Below are positions 51,232 to 61,219 of a stretch of DNA of 64,000 nt, piece by piece; the first letter of the stretch is position 1; each line of letters opens with the position of its first letter. The notes under the pieces are model-generated. The model had not been told where the DNA came from and did no database searches. It was given only the letters and a program-made list of their open reading frames with translations. Source of the stretch: Pseudoalteromonas shioyasakiensis (GTDB lineage: Bacteria > Pseudomonadota > Gammaproteobacteria > Enterobacterales > Alteromonadaceae); the NCBI RefSeq assembly GCF_019134595.1, contig NZ_CP077770.1:2662501-2726500 (forward strand), in the 5' to 3' direction. Made by a program: the position numbers and the translations under genes.

Positions 51232-52387
51232 AGCCAGTCTCACGCGTTAGGCGAGCTGCAACATCAGTGAGTGCTAAGCTCTCGCTCGCTAGCCCCGCAT
51301 TTGCAACAGCTTGTGGCATACCATACACCACACTGGTTTTTTCATCTTGCGCCCAAATAGTAGCACCGACTTGCTTAAGCATACGCGCACCATCACGGCC
51401 ATCTGCGCCCATGCCCGTTAAAACTACAGCTAGCACATCACCACCAAAGGTTTTTGCAGCACTAGCAAAGGTGACATCAACGCTCGGTTTGTAAGTAATA
51501 CGCGGACTGTCGTCTTCAAACACACGCAGTGTGCGAGAGCCGCCTCGTCCTTCTATTAGCATTTGTTGACCACCTGGCGCTAAATAAGCGGTACCAGGCA
51601 CTAAACGGTCACCATTTTGCGCTTCTTTCACATTGATTCTGCATAAGCCATTAAGGCGTGCAGCAAAAGCAGGTGTAAACGCAGCTGGCATATGCTGAAT
51701 AAGCAAAATAGGATGCGGAAAGTTAGCTGGCAGCTGAGTTAAAATTGTTTGTAGCGCTACAGGCCCACCGGTTGATGTGCCAATAGCAACTAACTGATAT
51801 TGCTTGCCCGAAGCGCGAATGTTACTCGTACTCGAAGACGATGCGGCAGGCGAACTAGCAGGAGCTGGACGGCTAAAGCTGCGATCAGGTTGAACAATAC
51901 CGCTACTCGTATTTGCAGTGCTACTGCTCCTTGGTGCAGGAGCCGGAGTTGGTCGCGAAATAGATGCTGGGCGCGAAAAACGAGAAAGGCGACGGCGACC
52001 AATTTCTTTTACTTTATTTTGTAAAAGCGCGATTGCATCTTCATTGTTGCGCGCAATGTCTTCGAACTTTTTCGGTAAAAAATCTAGCGCCCCAGCATCA
52101 AGTGCATCTAGGGTTGCAGTTGCACCATCACGGGTGAGTGATGAGAACATTAAAATAGGAGTTGGTATTGCTGCCATTATTTCTTTCACGGCACTAATGC
52201 CATCAAGAACCGGCATTTCAACATCCATAGTAATTACATCAGGTTTTAATTCACGGGCTTTATCTACCGCTTCACGACCGTTTACGGCAAAACCAATCAC
52301 TTGAATATTGCTGTCTTGCTCTAAAATTTCGCTGACACGGCGACGAAAAAAGCTTGAATCATCAACAACTAATACTTTGACTGCCAT
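51224..52387 (-). CDS. cheB: CheB, receptor methylesterase
   Basis: A 387-residue protein: receiver (residues 1-120, phosphorylated Asp D55 in [10 protein letters not shown]), a Ser/Pro/Ala-rich linker (about 130-195), and the methylesterase domain with the triad in [10 protein letters not shown] (Ser), LIQHMP (His) and [10 protein letters not shown] (Asp). It removes methyl groups from receptors and deamidates them. I prefer ATG 52387 with GAGAG five bases upstream; GTG 52393 is possible. The stop overlaps motC by 8 bases. Confidence 0.93.
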   Translation of the reverse strand: MAVKVLVVDDSSFFRRRVSEILEQDSNIQVIGFAVNGREAVDKARELKPDVITMDVEMPVLDGISAVKEIMAAIPTPILMFSSLTRDGATATLDALDAGALDFLPKKFEDIARNNEDAIALLQNKVKEIGRRRLSRFSRPASISRPTPAPAPRSSSTANTSSGIVQPDRSFSRPAPASSPAASSSSTSNIRASGKQYQLVAIGTSTGGPVALQTILTQLPANFPHPILLIQHMPAAFTPAFAARLNGLCRINVKEAQNGDRLVPGTAYLAPGGQQMLIEGRGGSRTLRVFEDDSPRITYKPSVDVTFASAAKTFGGDVLAVVLTGMGADGRDGARMLKQVGATIWAQDEKTSVVYGMPQAVANAGLASESLALTDVAARLTRETGCG

Positions 52388-52413
52388 TGGCACTCTCTTG
52401 TTTTATATCATTC

Positions 52414-52438
52414 AAAGTGCAGCTAAATGCTACACTTT
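52414..52438. other. hairpin between cheA and cheB
   Basis: AAAGTGCAGC-TAAAT-GCTACACTTT is a 10-base inverted repeat with one mismatch in the 62-base gap. It has no T-run on the minus strand, so it is more likely an mRNA processing or stabilising stem than a terminator. Confidence 0.35.
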
Positions 52439-52449
52439 ATTATTTATTA

Positions 52450-54753
52450 TTAGCCAACGTAGTGTTTAAGCATGCTAGGCACATCGAGGATCAGTGCAAT
52501 CCCACCATCAGAAGTAATTGTCGCACCTGCCATACCTGGTGTGCCTTGTAATAAGGCATCTAAAGGTTTAATAACAACTTCCTCTTGACCTATTAACGAG
52601 TCAACTACAAAGCCCACTTGCTTAGTACCTATTTGTACAATAACCACGTGACCTTCTGCTTTACGCTCTTGGCGGTTAGCACCTTTTACTAACCAATGTT
52701 GTAAATAGAAAAGCGGGATCGCTTTTTCACGTACAATAATTGTCAGTTGGCCATCAACTACGTTAGTTTTAGTTAAATCAAGGTGGAAAATTTCGCTAAC
52801 ACCAGCAAGTGGTAATGCGAAGGTTTGCTCACCCACAACAACCATTAAGGTCGGTAAGATAGCAAGTGTTAATGGCACCTTGATTTCAAGTGCAGTACCT
52901 ACACCCAGCTCAGACTGAATATTAACCGAGCCATTTAACTGAGTGATTTTAGTTTTAACAACATCCATGCCGACACCACGGCCTGAGATGTCAGAGATTT
53001 CTTCTTTGGTTGAGAAACCTGGTGCAAAGATTAAGTTGTACGCTTCGGTATCCGACAAGCGACTTGCTTGGTCGTGATCAATCACACCTTTGCTAATTGC
53101 GATTTTTTTCAGTTTCTCAGCATCCATACCTGCACCATCATCACGAATGGTTAGTAGGATGTGATCACCTTCTTGTGATGCCGAAAGCGTTACGGTACCT
53201 GTACGTGGTTTACCTGCGGCTTCACGCACGTCTGGCATTTCAATACCATGGTCAACAGAGTTACGCACTAAGTGCACCAATGGATCAGCAAGTGCTTCAA
53301 CAAGGTTTTTATCTAAATCGGTTTCTTCACCAACTAGCTGCAGGTTAATATCTTTTTTCAAGCTACGGGCTAAGTCACGAACAACCCGTGGGAAACGGCC
53401 AAATACTTTCTTAATTGGCTGCATCCGGGTTTTCATCACCGCGCCTTGCAAGTCTGCGGTTACCACATCTAGGTTAGAGATGGCTTTACCCATTGACTCG
53501 CTATTGCTGTTATTAGCAAGGCTCACTAAGCGGTTTCGGACCAATACCAGCTCACCCACCATATTCATGATTTCATCGAGACGTTTAGTATCAACACGTA
53601 CCGTTGTTTCTGCCTGTGGTGGTGGCGCTTTTTTCGGTGCAGCAGAAGCAGCAGGCGATTTTTCTGGTGCTTTTGCAGGTGCTGGAGCCGGTTTAGGCGC
53701 TGCGGCAGCAGGTTTAGGCGCAGGTGCCGGTTTTGATACTGCAGGCTGTGCTGGTTTTGCAGGTTCTGCTTTTGGTGGTTCAGGCGCTTTTTCTGGCGCA
53801 GTCGTTTCTAAAGACTGAGGAGCAGTACCTTTACCATGTAATTCATCAAGCAGTGCTTCAAACTCGTCATCGCTAATTTCATCGTCTGAGTCATTGCTTG
53901 AAGGTTCTGCTGCAGACGCCTGAGGAGCAGCCTGTGCAGGCTTTGTAGCTTCAGACTGAGCAGGAGTATCTTGTTTTACTTCACCAAAGTTACCAACGCC
54001 ATGCAGTTCGTCTAATAAGCTGTCAAATTCATCATCGGTAATATCGTCACTGTCATTGCTTACAGTATCTGCAGCAGGTGCTGCTGGGCCTTGGCCTTTA
54101 CCATGAAGTTCATCTAGTAGGCTTTCAAATTCGTCTTCGGTGATTTCGTCAATATTTTGTGACTCAGCGTTGCTATCTGCAAGACCGCCGCCATCAAATA
54201 ACATATCAAACGCAAATGGGTCATCTTCATCGATGTTGTCTGTTGTTGTTTCTGCTGTGACTTCAGGCGTATCAACAACTGGCTCTTCAACTGCGGGTTC
54301 TTCAGGTGCAACTGCAACAACGTCTGCTACAGATAAATCTTCACCTGCAAGCTCTTCTGCAGTCGGTGGCTGACTTAATTTATGAAGGACTTCTAATAGG
54401 GCTGGGTCTGCAGGCTCTGGCTGTTCGCGATTTTGAATCGTAGCGAACATTTCGTTGATAGTGTCGAGAGCCTGTAAAATTACGTCCATTAGTTCTGGTG
54501 TTACACTGCGCAGACCTTGGCGTAATAAATCGAAAACATTCTCTGCACCATGACACGCATCTACAAGTTCAGTCATACTTAAGAAGCCTGCACCACCTTT
54601 AACAGTATGGAAGCCTCTAAAAATGGCGTTTAATAGATCTTTGTCTTCTGGGTTGTTTTCAAGCTCGACTAATTGCTCTGACAAAAGCTCTAAGATTTCT
54701 CCTGCTTCAACAAGGAAATCCTGTAATATATCTTCATCGACTTCAAAGCTCAT
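52450..54753 (-). CDS. cheA: CheA, chemotaxis sensor kinase
   Basis: A 767-residue kinase. The Hpt domain (1-125) has the phosphorylated H49 in FRGFHTVKGGAGFL. Residues 130-385 are a disordered, acidic then Pro/Ala-rich linker with no visible P2 domain but three copies of an acidic helix motif (201-220, 235-254, 289-309). Next come the dimerisation helices (about 386-450), the ATPase (LVRNSVDHGIE, RDDGAGMD, GRGVGMDVVK) and the CheW-like domain at the end. CheA phosphorylates CheY and CheB. The linker probably also holds the segment that in Vibrio binds ParP. Gene order and spacing (15 bases to cheZ) fit one operon. Confidence 0.95.
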   Translation of the reverse strand: MSFEVDEDILQDFLVEAGEILELLSEQLVELENNPEDKDLLNAIFRGFHTVKGGAGFLSMTELVDACHGAENVFDLLRQGLRSVTPELMDVILQALDTINEMFATIQNREQPEPADPALLEVLHKLSQPPTAEELAGEDLSVADVVAVAPEEPAVEEPVVDTPEVTAETTTDNIDEDDPFAFDMLFDGGGLADSNAESQNIDEITEDEFESLLDELHGKGQGPAAPAADTVSNDSDDITDDEFDSLLDELHGVGNFGEVKQDTPAQSEATKPAQAAPQASAAEPSSNDSDDEISDDEFEALLDELHGKGTAPQSLETTAPEKAPEPPKAEPAKPAQPAVSKPAPAPKPAAAAPKPAPAPAKAPEKSPAASAAPKKAPPPQAETTVRVDTKRLDEIMNMVGELVLVRNRLVSLANNSNSESMGKAISNLDVVTADLQGAVMKTRMQPIKKVFGRFPRVVRDLARSLKKDINLQLVGEETDLDKNLVEALADPLVHLVRNSVDHGIEMPDVREAAGKPRTGTVTLSASQEGDHILLTIRDDGAGMDAEKLKKIAISKGVIDHDQASRLSDTEAYNLIFAPGFSTKEEISDISGRGVGMDVVKTKITQLNGSVNIQSELGVGTALEIKVPLTLAILPTLMVVVGEQTFALPLAGVSEIFHLDLTKTNVVDGQLTIIVREKAIPLFYLQHWLVKGANRQERKAEGHVVIVQIGTKQVGFVVDSLIGQEEVVIKPLDALLQGTPGMAGATITSDGGIALILDVPSMLKHYVG
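53827..54153 (-). repeat. three-copy acidic helix motif in the CheA linker
   Basis: Copies at 54094-54153, 53992-54051 and 53827-53889 encode IDEITEDEFESLLDELHGKG, SDDITDDEFDSLLDELHGVG and SDDEISDDEFEALLDELHGK. The shared core is (S/T)(D/E)DEF(D/E)(S/A)LLDELHG. It resembles the CheY-binding ends of CheZ (QDEVDDLLSSLGF in this window) and of FliM. The spacers differ in length and sequence, so the copies are not a recent simple tandem duplication. Confidence 0.8.
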
Positions 54754-54768
54754 GCAGCTACTCTCCTC

Positions 54769-55536
54769 TTAGAAGCCCAGGCTTGATAATAGATCATCGA
54801 CTTCATCTTGTCCTGAGACAACATCATCGCGAGACTCTTTATCAATAATTGGCCCTTCAGGACCTGCTAGTGTGTCACTTGTTGCAGGTGCTTTTTCTAT
54901 GGCCTGTTTTTCTTGTTGTTGATGACCATCTTCTTGACTGCCAAACACAGTTAAGAGATTAATTAAACTGTCTTCTACCTCTCGCACCAACTCAATAACA
55001 CGGCGAATAACTTGTCCGGTTAAATCCTGATAATCCTGCGCCATCAGCACATTAGTCATCAAACCTTGGAGCTCATCGGTTTTGGTATGCGAGTTATTCA
55101 TGAACTTATCTAAGCTATGACATAACGATTTAAATTCACCGAGTTCAATTTCTCGGTTCATTAAACGATCCCACGTAGGTTTGATTGCGGCAATTTCATC
55201 AGCAAGTTGTTGCGCTATTGGTAAACTTGCTTCAACCGCATCCATGGTTTTATTGGCGGCGCTTTCTGTCATTTCCATAACATAATTTAAGCGCTGCTTA
55301 GCGTCTGGGATCGCTTCGGTAGTTAAATCAGTGAGACGAGTATCTAGGTCAAAGTTTTTTAATGCTTCATGAAGCTGACGCGTCAATTTGCCGACTTCAG
55401 CAAACAACTCTGATTGTTCTTTTGATGCAGCGTCAAGAATGAGCTTATCCGCTTTTTCTTGTTCACCATTTTCAAGATACTCAACAAGTTGACGAGCTTG
55501 CTCTAAACTTATTTGAGGCGCAGCAAGTGCTGACAT
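54769..55536 (-). CDS. cheZ: CheZ, CheY-P phosphatase
   Basis: A 255-residue helical protein. The catalytic Gln is in the conserved VLMAQDYQDLTGQVIRRVI segment near residue 172, and the extreme C-terminus QDEVDDLLSSLGF (243-255) is the CheY-binding helix. CheZ removes phosphate from CheY-P. It follows cheY by 17 bases. Confidence 0.94.
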   Translation of the reverse strand: MSALAAPQISLEQARQLVEYLENGEQEKADKLILDAASKEQSELFAEVGKLTRQLHEALKNFDLDTRLTDLTTEAIPDAKQRLNYVMEMTESAANKTMDAVEASLPIAQQLADEIAAIKPTWDRLMNREIELGEFKSLCHSLDKFMNNSHTKTDELQGLMTNVLMAQDYQDLTGQVIRRVIELVREVEDSLINLLTVFGSQEDGHQQQEKQAIEKAPATSDTLAGPEGPIIDKESRDDVVSGQDEVDDLLSSLGF

Positions 55537-55553
55537 AAGCCTCTCCCCTTAGA

Positions 55554-55937
55554 TTAACCTAGACGTTCAAACACTTTTTCCAATTTGGTTTTAAGTGTCG
55601 CAGCAGTGAATGGTTTAACGATATAGCCATTTACACCTGCTTGAGCAGCAGCAACAATTTGTTCTTTTTTCGCTTCAGCTGTCACCATTAAAACAGGAAT
55701 ATGCTTAAGGCTATCATCAGCACGAATTGCACGTAACAAATCAATACCTTGCATACCAGGCATGTTCCAATCTGTTACAACAAAATCAAATTCTTGATTT
55801 TGTAGCATTGGCAATGCTGTTGAACCGTCGTCAGCTTCCTGCACATTGGTAAAACCTAAATCCCTTAATAGATTTTTAATGATACGTCTCATTGTAGAAA
55901 AATCATCAACAACAAGAATTTTCATGTTTTTATCCAA
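55554..55937 (-). CDS. cheY: CheY, chemotaxis response regulator
   Basis: A 127-residue single receiver: acidic D11/D12 in [10 protein letters not shown], phosphorylated D56 in [12 protein letters not shown], Thr and Lys in MVTAEAKKE and YIVKPFT. The start appears to be TTG at 55937 (MDKNMKI), because GGAGG lies 5 bases upstream; ATG 55925 lacks a ribosome site. The sequence is very close to Vibrio CheY3 and Pseudomonas CheY, the forms that act on the motor. Confidence 0.94.
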   Translation of the reverse strand: MDKNMKILVVDDFSTMRRIIKNLLRDLGFTNVQEADDGSTALPMLQNQEFDFVVTDWNMPGMQGIDLLRAIRADDSLKHIPVLMVTAEAKKEQIVAAAQAGVNGYIVKPFTAATLKTKLEKVFERLG

Positions 55938-55977
55938 AACATCCTCCGGTGAGGTTTGAACCTTTATTTACTTACTA

Positions 55978-56712
55978 CTAATTAATCCAGTCATTGATTT
56001 TTGCTTTGAGCTTAATCATCGCCTGACCATGTATTTGACTCACACGCGACTCGCTAACATCGAGTATGTGTCCTATTTCTTTTAAGTTCATTTCGTCGTT
56101 GTAGTACAAAGACAAAACGAGAGCATCTCTTTCTGGTAACGATTGGATAGCCGTTAATAGAGACTGGTTAAACCGCTCATTTTTAACGTTATTAAACGGT
56201 TTGTCTAGTCCTAAATCCTGACCTACTGGTGTGATAACGTCTTCATCTACACCTAAATCTTCAATACCTAATACTTTACTCGAATTTACATCATGTAGAA
56301 TATGATGGTACTCATCTAGCGTAATATCAAGTTTTTCAGCGACTTCAGTATCTTTGGGCTCACGATTTAAAGAGCTTTCTAATTCGGAAATGGTTTCAGC
56401 CACAAGGCGGGCATTTCGGTGAACAGAGCGTGGCGCCCAGTCACCTCTACGAATTTCGTCTAACATCGCACCACGAATACGAATTCCAGCGAAGGTTTCG
56501 AAACTAGCACCTTTGCTAGCATCAAAGTTTTTTGACGCTTCAATTAGGCCTATCATGCCTGATTGAATTAAATCATCGAGTTGCACACTGGCAGGTAAAC
56601 GAGCAATTAGATGGCATGCCACTTTTTTGACTAAAGAGGCATGTTTTTCGACAATCGCATTTAAATTCTGTGCTGATTGATATCCCATCGCTTTATTCAC
56701 CGATGTTGTCAT
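55978..56712 (-). CDS. fliA: FliA, flagellar sigma-28 factor
   Basis: A 244-residue sigma factor: region 2 (LDDLIQSGMIGLIEASKNFD, GIRIRGAMLDEIRRGDWAPR), region 3 and region 4 (LKEIGHILDVSESRVSQIHG). It transcribes late flagellar and chemotaxis genes and is held back by FlgM. It starts 2 bases after flhG. No FliA-type promoter was recognised in the short gaps downstream, so cheY onward may be read from upstream promoters. Confidence 0.95.
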   Translation of the reverse strand: MTTSVNKAMGYQSAQNLNAIVEKHASLVKKVACHLIARLPASVQLDDLIQSGMIGLIEASKNFDASKGASFETFAGIRIRGAMLDEIRRGDWAPRSVHRNARLVAETISELESSLNREPKDTEVAEKLDITLDEYHHILHDVNSSKVLGIEDLGVDEDVITPVGQDLGLDKPFNNVKNERFNQSLLTAIQSLPERDALVLSLYYNDEMNLKEIGHILDVSESRVSQIHGQAMIKLKAKINDWIN

Positions 56713-56714
56713 AG

Positions 56715-57575
56715 TTAGCCGTTTACTAGTTTTTCAATAAAAAATTCTAAATGGCCAGACGGTTGATTAGGGATCGGCCACTTAACTGCTTTTGTTGCTA
56801 ATGTTTTAAACGCCACCGCTGCCGGAGAGTTCGGGAATAATTCAACAATCACCTTTTGACGTCGCGTAGATTTACGCATGTTCTCGTCATAAGGAATGGT
56901 TGCTACCAACTCCATTGAAACATCTAAAAAACGATCCGTTACTTTTGAAAGTTTAGCAAATAATTCTTGCCCTTCACGCAAACTGCGCACCATATTGGCA
57001 ACAATTTTAAATTTATATACGCCATGCTCACGGCTAAGCACTTTAATAAGTGCGTAAGCATCAGTAATTGAGGTAGGTTCATCGCATACAACCACAACAA
57101 CGTCTTGGGCTGCACGAGAAAAGCTTAATACCATGTCAGAAATACCTGCGGCGGTATCAACAATTAATATATCAAACTCGGTGTTTAACTCGCTAAAAGC
57201 GCGAATAAGGCCTGCATGCTCAGATGGCGTTAATTCAACCATACTTTGTGAACCAGACGTCGCTGGTACAATTTTGATGCCCGCAGGGCCTTCAACAAGA
57301 ATTTCGTCAAGCTCACACTCGCCTGACAAAACATGAGATAAATTACGTTCAACACGAAGGCCAAGCATTACGTCACAGTTTGCCAAACCTAAATCGGCAT
57401 CTAATACTAATACACGATTTCCTTGCTGACCTAATGCGATTGCGGTATTGAGTGAAACGTTGGTTTTACCCACTCCACCTTTACCGCCAGTAACAGCGAT
57501 AACTTTAACGCCACTATTATTATTTTGATTCATTTTGCGCAGGCCGCTTGCTTGATCTAATACTGTGTTAATCAT
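56715..57575 (-). CDS. flhG: FlhG (FleN), flagellar number regulator
   Basis: A 286-residue MinD-type ATPase: deviant Walker A GKGGVGKTN (31-39), VLDADLGLANCDVMLG, and DILIVDTAAGISD. The N-terminal DQASGLRKMNQ matches the segment by which FlhG stimulates FlhF GTPase. FlhG limits the number of polar flagella and in relatives restrains the sigma-54 regulator FleQ/FlrA. Overlaps flhF by 8 bases. Confidence 0.93.
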   Translation of the reverse strand: MINTVLDQASGLRKMNQNNNSGVKVIAVTGGKGGVGKTNVSLNTAIALGQQGNRVLVLDADLGLANCDVMLGLRVERNLSHVLSGECELDEILVEGPAGIKIVPATSGSQSMVELTPSEHAGLIRAFSELNTEFDILIVDTAAGISDMVLSFSRAAQDVVVVVCDEPTSITDAYALIKVLSREHGVYKFKIVANMVRSLREGQELFAKLSKVTDRFLDVSMELVATIPYDENMRKSTRRQKVIVELFPNSPAAVAFKTLATKAVKWPIPNQPSGHLEFFIEKLVNG

Positions 57576-59049
57576 ACATCCCTACTGTGTTCGACGCTAC
57601 TGCTTGACGTCTTGAATGTTGTGCTTTTGCTCGTTTTAAATACAATTGTTCAGCTTTTTTCACTAGTTTTTCAGCATTCGCTACGCGAATATCCTCAGGA
57701 ACGCGCTGACCGTTAGTAAGATACCCTATTGGCAGGCGATTTTGAATCGCTATGCTAATAATCTCACCTAAACTTAAAGATTCATCCAATTTAGTGAAGA
57801 TACAGCCACTTAGGTGAACCTTTTTAAAGTGTCTTACGGTTTCTTGCAACACATTTATCTGTGCTGTAGCACTTAATACTAAATAACTACGAATATCAAC
57901 ACGCTGATTACGCATTAGGGTATTTAACTGCTCAGTTAAACGTAAATCACGTTGGCTCATACCCGCTGTGTCTATTAATACTAGACGCTTATTACGTAAA
58001 TGGTATAACACTTCAGCTAATTCATTCGCATCTTTTACCTGCTTAACACCACAGCCAATAATACGACCATAAGTAGCCAATTGTTCGTAGGCACCAATTC
58101 TGTAGGTATCAGTGGTGATCAACGCCACTTTATCAGCACCATATTTTTGTGCACCCAGTGCAGCTAATTTTGCAACTGTGGTTGTTTTACCAACGCCTGT
58201 TGGACCCACTAATGCGAATACACCACCTTGACGCAGGATTTCGTTATTCGTTGTATGCATTTGGTTTTCAACCATTTGCAGAAGTGCTTGCCACGCTTGT
58301 TGACGTGATACGTCGTCAGGAATGAAACACGCCATTTGCTCAGCAACATCACGTTCAATGCCCATACCTGCTAAGCGGTCAATCATACATGCACGAGTCG
58401 GATCGCGGCGTGCCATATCTTGTTGCATTAGGCCAGATACTTGGTGTTCAAGTAATTGACGAATCGCATTCATTTCTTCGCGCATGGTCGTCATTTCTGA
58501 TTGATTAGCAGGTGCTGAGTTTTGGTGCTCGGCTAGTGAATCTAAATCATCAAAACCAGAATCTAAGTCGTCATCAAAACCTAAGCTATGTGCTTGAGTT
58601 TGTACACGAGGTGCTGCTTGCTGTTGATAACGAGGAGCTTGCTTATATTCAGGCTGTTGCTGCTCAAAGCTTGGCTCTTTTGGTTGATAGTGTTCACTCG
58701 TATCAATACCAGATTGACTAAACATTGACGCAAGCTCTGGCGAACGAGGGCGTGGGGCTTGACGCTCAAGTAACGCTTGTAGGCTATCAGCAACTTTCGC
58801 TTGCGGCTCAGGTTTAGCACGCATTGGCTCAGGTTTAACAAAGTTATGCTCTGGAGCAGGTGCTGATTGTGCCACGGCTGGTTTAGCTTCGGCTTTCGGG
58901 GCTGCTTTGTCGTAATCAACAGCTGCAACGATTTCAACGCCGTTAGCAAGCTTTTTGTTCGACATAATAACCGCATCAACACCTAGTTCATCTTTCACTT
59001 CTTTCAGTGCTGTGCGCATATCTTTAGCAAAAAAACGTTTAATTTTCAT
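57568..59049 (-). CDS. flhF: FlhF, SRP-type GTPase placing the polar flagellum
   Basis: A 493-residue protein: N-terminal basic B-domain start (MKIKRFFAKDMRTALKEVKD), a Gln/Pro-rich linker (about 50-185), and the NG GTPase domain with G1 GPTGVGKT (282-289), IDTAGMSQRD and TKLDES. FlhF recruits early flagellar parts to the pole. It lies between flhA and flhG as in Vibrio and Pseudomonas. Confidence 0.94.
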   Translation of the reverse strand: MKIKRFFAKDMRTALKEVKDELGVDAVIMSNKKLANGVEIVAAVDYDKAAPKAEAKPAVAQSAPAPEHNFVKPEPMRAKPEPQAKVADSLQALLERQAPRPRSPELASMFSQSGIDTSEHYQPKEPSFEQQQPEYKQAPRYQQQAAPRVQTQAHSLGFDDDLDSGFDDLDSLAEHQNSAPANQSEMTTMREEMNAIRQLLEHQVSGLMQQDMARRDPTRACMIDRLAGMGIERDVAEQMACFIPDDVSRQQAWQALLQMVENQMHTTNNEILRQGGVFALVGPTGVGKTTTVAKLAALGAQKYGADKVALITTDTYRIGAYEQLATYGRIIGCGVKQVKDANELAEVLYHLRNKRLVLIDTAGMSQRDLRLTEQLNTLMRNQRVDIRSYLVLSATAQINVLQETVRHFKKVHLSGCIFTKLDESLSLGEIISIAIQNRLPIGYLTNGQRVPEDIRVANAEKLVKKAEQLYLKRAKAQHSRRQAVASNTVGMYD

Positions 59050-59069
59050 GGTTCAACCCCTTTACTATC

Positions 59070-61181
59070 CTATTGTTGGCCTACTGAGCTGACAATCTTA
59101 ATCTGTCTTTCGTCTGGTACCTCTTGGTAAGACATCACCCTTAAACCTGGGATGGTGTACTTAACGAAGCGAGATAACACAGTTCTTAACATTCCTGACG
59201 TTAACAGTATCGAAGGTTCACCGGCCATTTCTTGGTTTTGATGCGCTTCATTCAATGATTGTTGAAGTCGCTCTGCAAGGCTTGGCTCTATTCCGGCACC
59301 TTCGTCACCCGCATTCTGAAGTGACTGATGCAACATCTGTTCCAACTCAGGCGCCAAGGTTATGACAGGGATCTCAGAAGACATACCAACAGCGTCTTGA
59401 ACGATTAGTCTGCGCAGTGAAATTCGCACTGCAGCCGTTAGTAAATCTGGGTCTTGGCTACGTGGGCCATACTCAACAAGGGTTTGAACAATCGAGCGCA
59501 TATCGCGAATTGCCACCCCTTCATTGAGTAAGTTTTGTAGCACTTTTACGATAGTAGTGAGTGGTAATACGTCAGGAACCAGTCCTTCAACAAGACGTGG
59601 ATGACTCTTCGCTAACATATCTAGTAAGTTTTGAACTTCTTCATGACCAAGTAGTAAAGCAGCACTGTTAGTAAGTAACTGGCTGATATGAGTTGCAACC
59701 ACAGTTGCAGAATCAACGACGGTATAGCCAAGTGATTGAGCTTCATCTTTTTGGTCAGGTTTGATCCACACCGCATCTAATCCAAATGCAGGGTCTGTAG
59801 TGGCAACCCCTTTGATTGGACCAAATACTTGGCCCGGATTAATCGCTAACTCATCACCATGCTTAAGCTCACCCTCACCGCTCGAAACACCCATCATAGT
59901 AATTCTGTAAGCGTTAGGGTCGAGCTCTAAATTATCGCGAATATGCACAGGAGGTACCAAGAAACCAAGTTCCTGAGAAAGCTTCTTACGCACACCTTTA
60001 ATACGATTTAACAGTTCACCACCTTGAGATTGGTCAACAAGTGGAATTAAGCGATAACCCACTTCTAAACCAATAACATCAACTTGCTGAACATCATCCC
60101 AACCCAGTTCTTTTTGTTCTTGTTTGTTGGCAACACCTGTACCTGGTGCACCACCATTTGCTTCTTGCTCTGCTTTTTCGGCTTCTGCTTTGGCTTTTTG
60201 TTGTTGTGTGAAATAAGCAAGGTAACCGAGTAATGCACCTAAGCTTAAAAATGCAATATGCGGCATACCTGGTACAAGACCCATGATGATCAAAATACCC
60301 GATGCAATATAAAGTGATTTTTCGTTACCTAGCTGTGTCTTAACTTGATCGCCCATATTGTGCGATTCATTTTGACGGGTAACAACGATTGCGGTACCGA
60401 TTGACAGTAATAGTGAAGGTAGCTGTGCAACTAGACCATCACCAATGGTTAGCAAGGTGTACACTTCCATCGCACGGCTGAACGATAAATCATGTTGGAT
60501 CATACCAACAAATAAACCACCAACGATATTAATCACGAGAATAACGATACCCGCTATCGCATCGCCTTTTACGAACTTACTTGCACCATCCATTGAACCA
60601 TAGAAATCGGCTTCACGAGTAACTTCTTCACGACGTTCACGGGCTTGTTCTGCACTGATGAAACCGGCGTTTAAGTCAGCATCAATCGCCATTTGTTTAC
60701 CTGGCATTGCATCAAGAGTAAAGCGAGCTGATACTTCAGAAATACGGCCAGCACCTTTGGTGATAACCACAAAGTTAATAATGATTAAAATTAGGAAGAC
60801 CACTAAACCAACTGCATAGTTACCGCCGATAACCACCGAGCCAAAGGCCTCGATAACTTTACCGGCTGCATCTCCACCGTTATGACCTTCTAGCAATACC
60901 ACACGGGTACTGGCGACATTCAGTGCTAAGCGCATGATGGTTGCAATTAGTAGAACCGCAGGGAACATACCAAATTCAAGTGGTTTCATGGTGTAAACAG
61001 TAACTAGTAACACCACCAGTGCTAACGCGATATTAAACGAAAATAGAATATCTAAAAGAAATGGCGGCAGGGGTAAAATCACCATGCCCAGCGCAGCAAG
61101 TACCATTAACGGCGTGCCGATACCCTTCGCATACTCTTTTTTATCTCTGTTAAGTTGTTGTAATACCGCTTTAAATTCCAT
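59070..61181 (-). CDS. flhA: FlhA, flagellar export gate
   Basis: A 703-residue protein with about eight membrane helices in the first 330 residues and a cytoplasmic four-subdomain C-terminus. The conserved cytoplasmic loop is ISEVSARFTLDAMPGKQMAI and DADLNAG. The C-terminal part binds chaperone-substrate complexes. The gene has its own 71-base leader with a sigma-54-type promoter at 61220-61235. Length is typical. Confidence 0.95.
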   Translation of the reverse strand: MEFKAVLQQLNRDKKEYAKGIGTPLMVLAALGMVILPLPPFLLDILFSFNIALALVVLLVTVYTMKPLEFGMFPAVLLIATIMRLALNVASTRVVLLEGHNGGDAAGKVIEAFGSVVIGGNYAVGLVVFLILIIINFVVITKGAGRISEVSARFTLDAMPGKQMAIDADLNAGFISAEQARERREEVTREADFYGSMDGASKFVKGDAIAGIVILVINIVGGLFVGMIQHDLSFSRAMEVYTLLTIGDGLVAQLPSLLLSIGTAIVVTRQNESHNMGDQVKTQLGNEKSLYIASGILIIMGLVPGMPHIAFLSLGALLGYLAYFTQQQKAKAEAEKAEQEANGGAPGTGVANKQEQKELGWDDVQQVDVIGLEVGYRLIPLVDQSQGGELLNRIKGVRKKLSQELGFLVPPVHIRDNLELDPNAYRITMMGVSSGEGELKHGDELAINPGQVFGPIKGVATTDPAFGLDAVWIKPDQKDEAQSLGYTVVDSATVVATHISQLLTNSAALLLGHEEVQNLLDMLAKSHPRLVEGLVPDVLPLTTIVKVLQNLLNEGVAIRDMRSIVQTLVEYGPRSQDPDLLTAAVRISLRRLIVQDAVGMSSEIPVITLAPELEQMLHQSLQNAGDEGAGIEPSLAERLQQSLNEAHQNQEMAGEPSILLTSGMLRTVLSRFVKYTIPGLRVMSYQEVPDERQIKIVSSVGQQ

Positions 61182-61219
61182 AATTCAACAATTTCAAAAA
61201 ATTGACACTACACGGAATT

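Noticed and set aside
51800-52304. Plus-strand ORFs opposite the CheB linker
   Set aside because: Composition mirrors the Ser/Pro/Ala linker on the other strand; no ribosome sites or homology.
53480-53818. Plus-strand ORF rich in Gly and Ala opposite cheA
   Set aside because: It is the antisense of the Pro/Ala-rich CheA linker; low-complexity coding sequence often leaves such open frames.
55938-55977. Possible FliA (sigma-28) promoter before cheY, TAAAGGTT
   Set aside because: The -35-like part is there, but there is no GCCGATAA-like element at the right distance.
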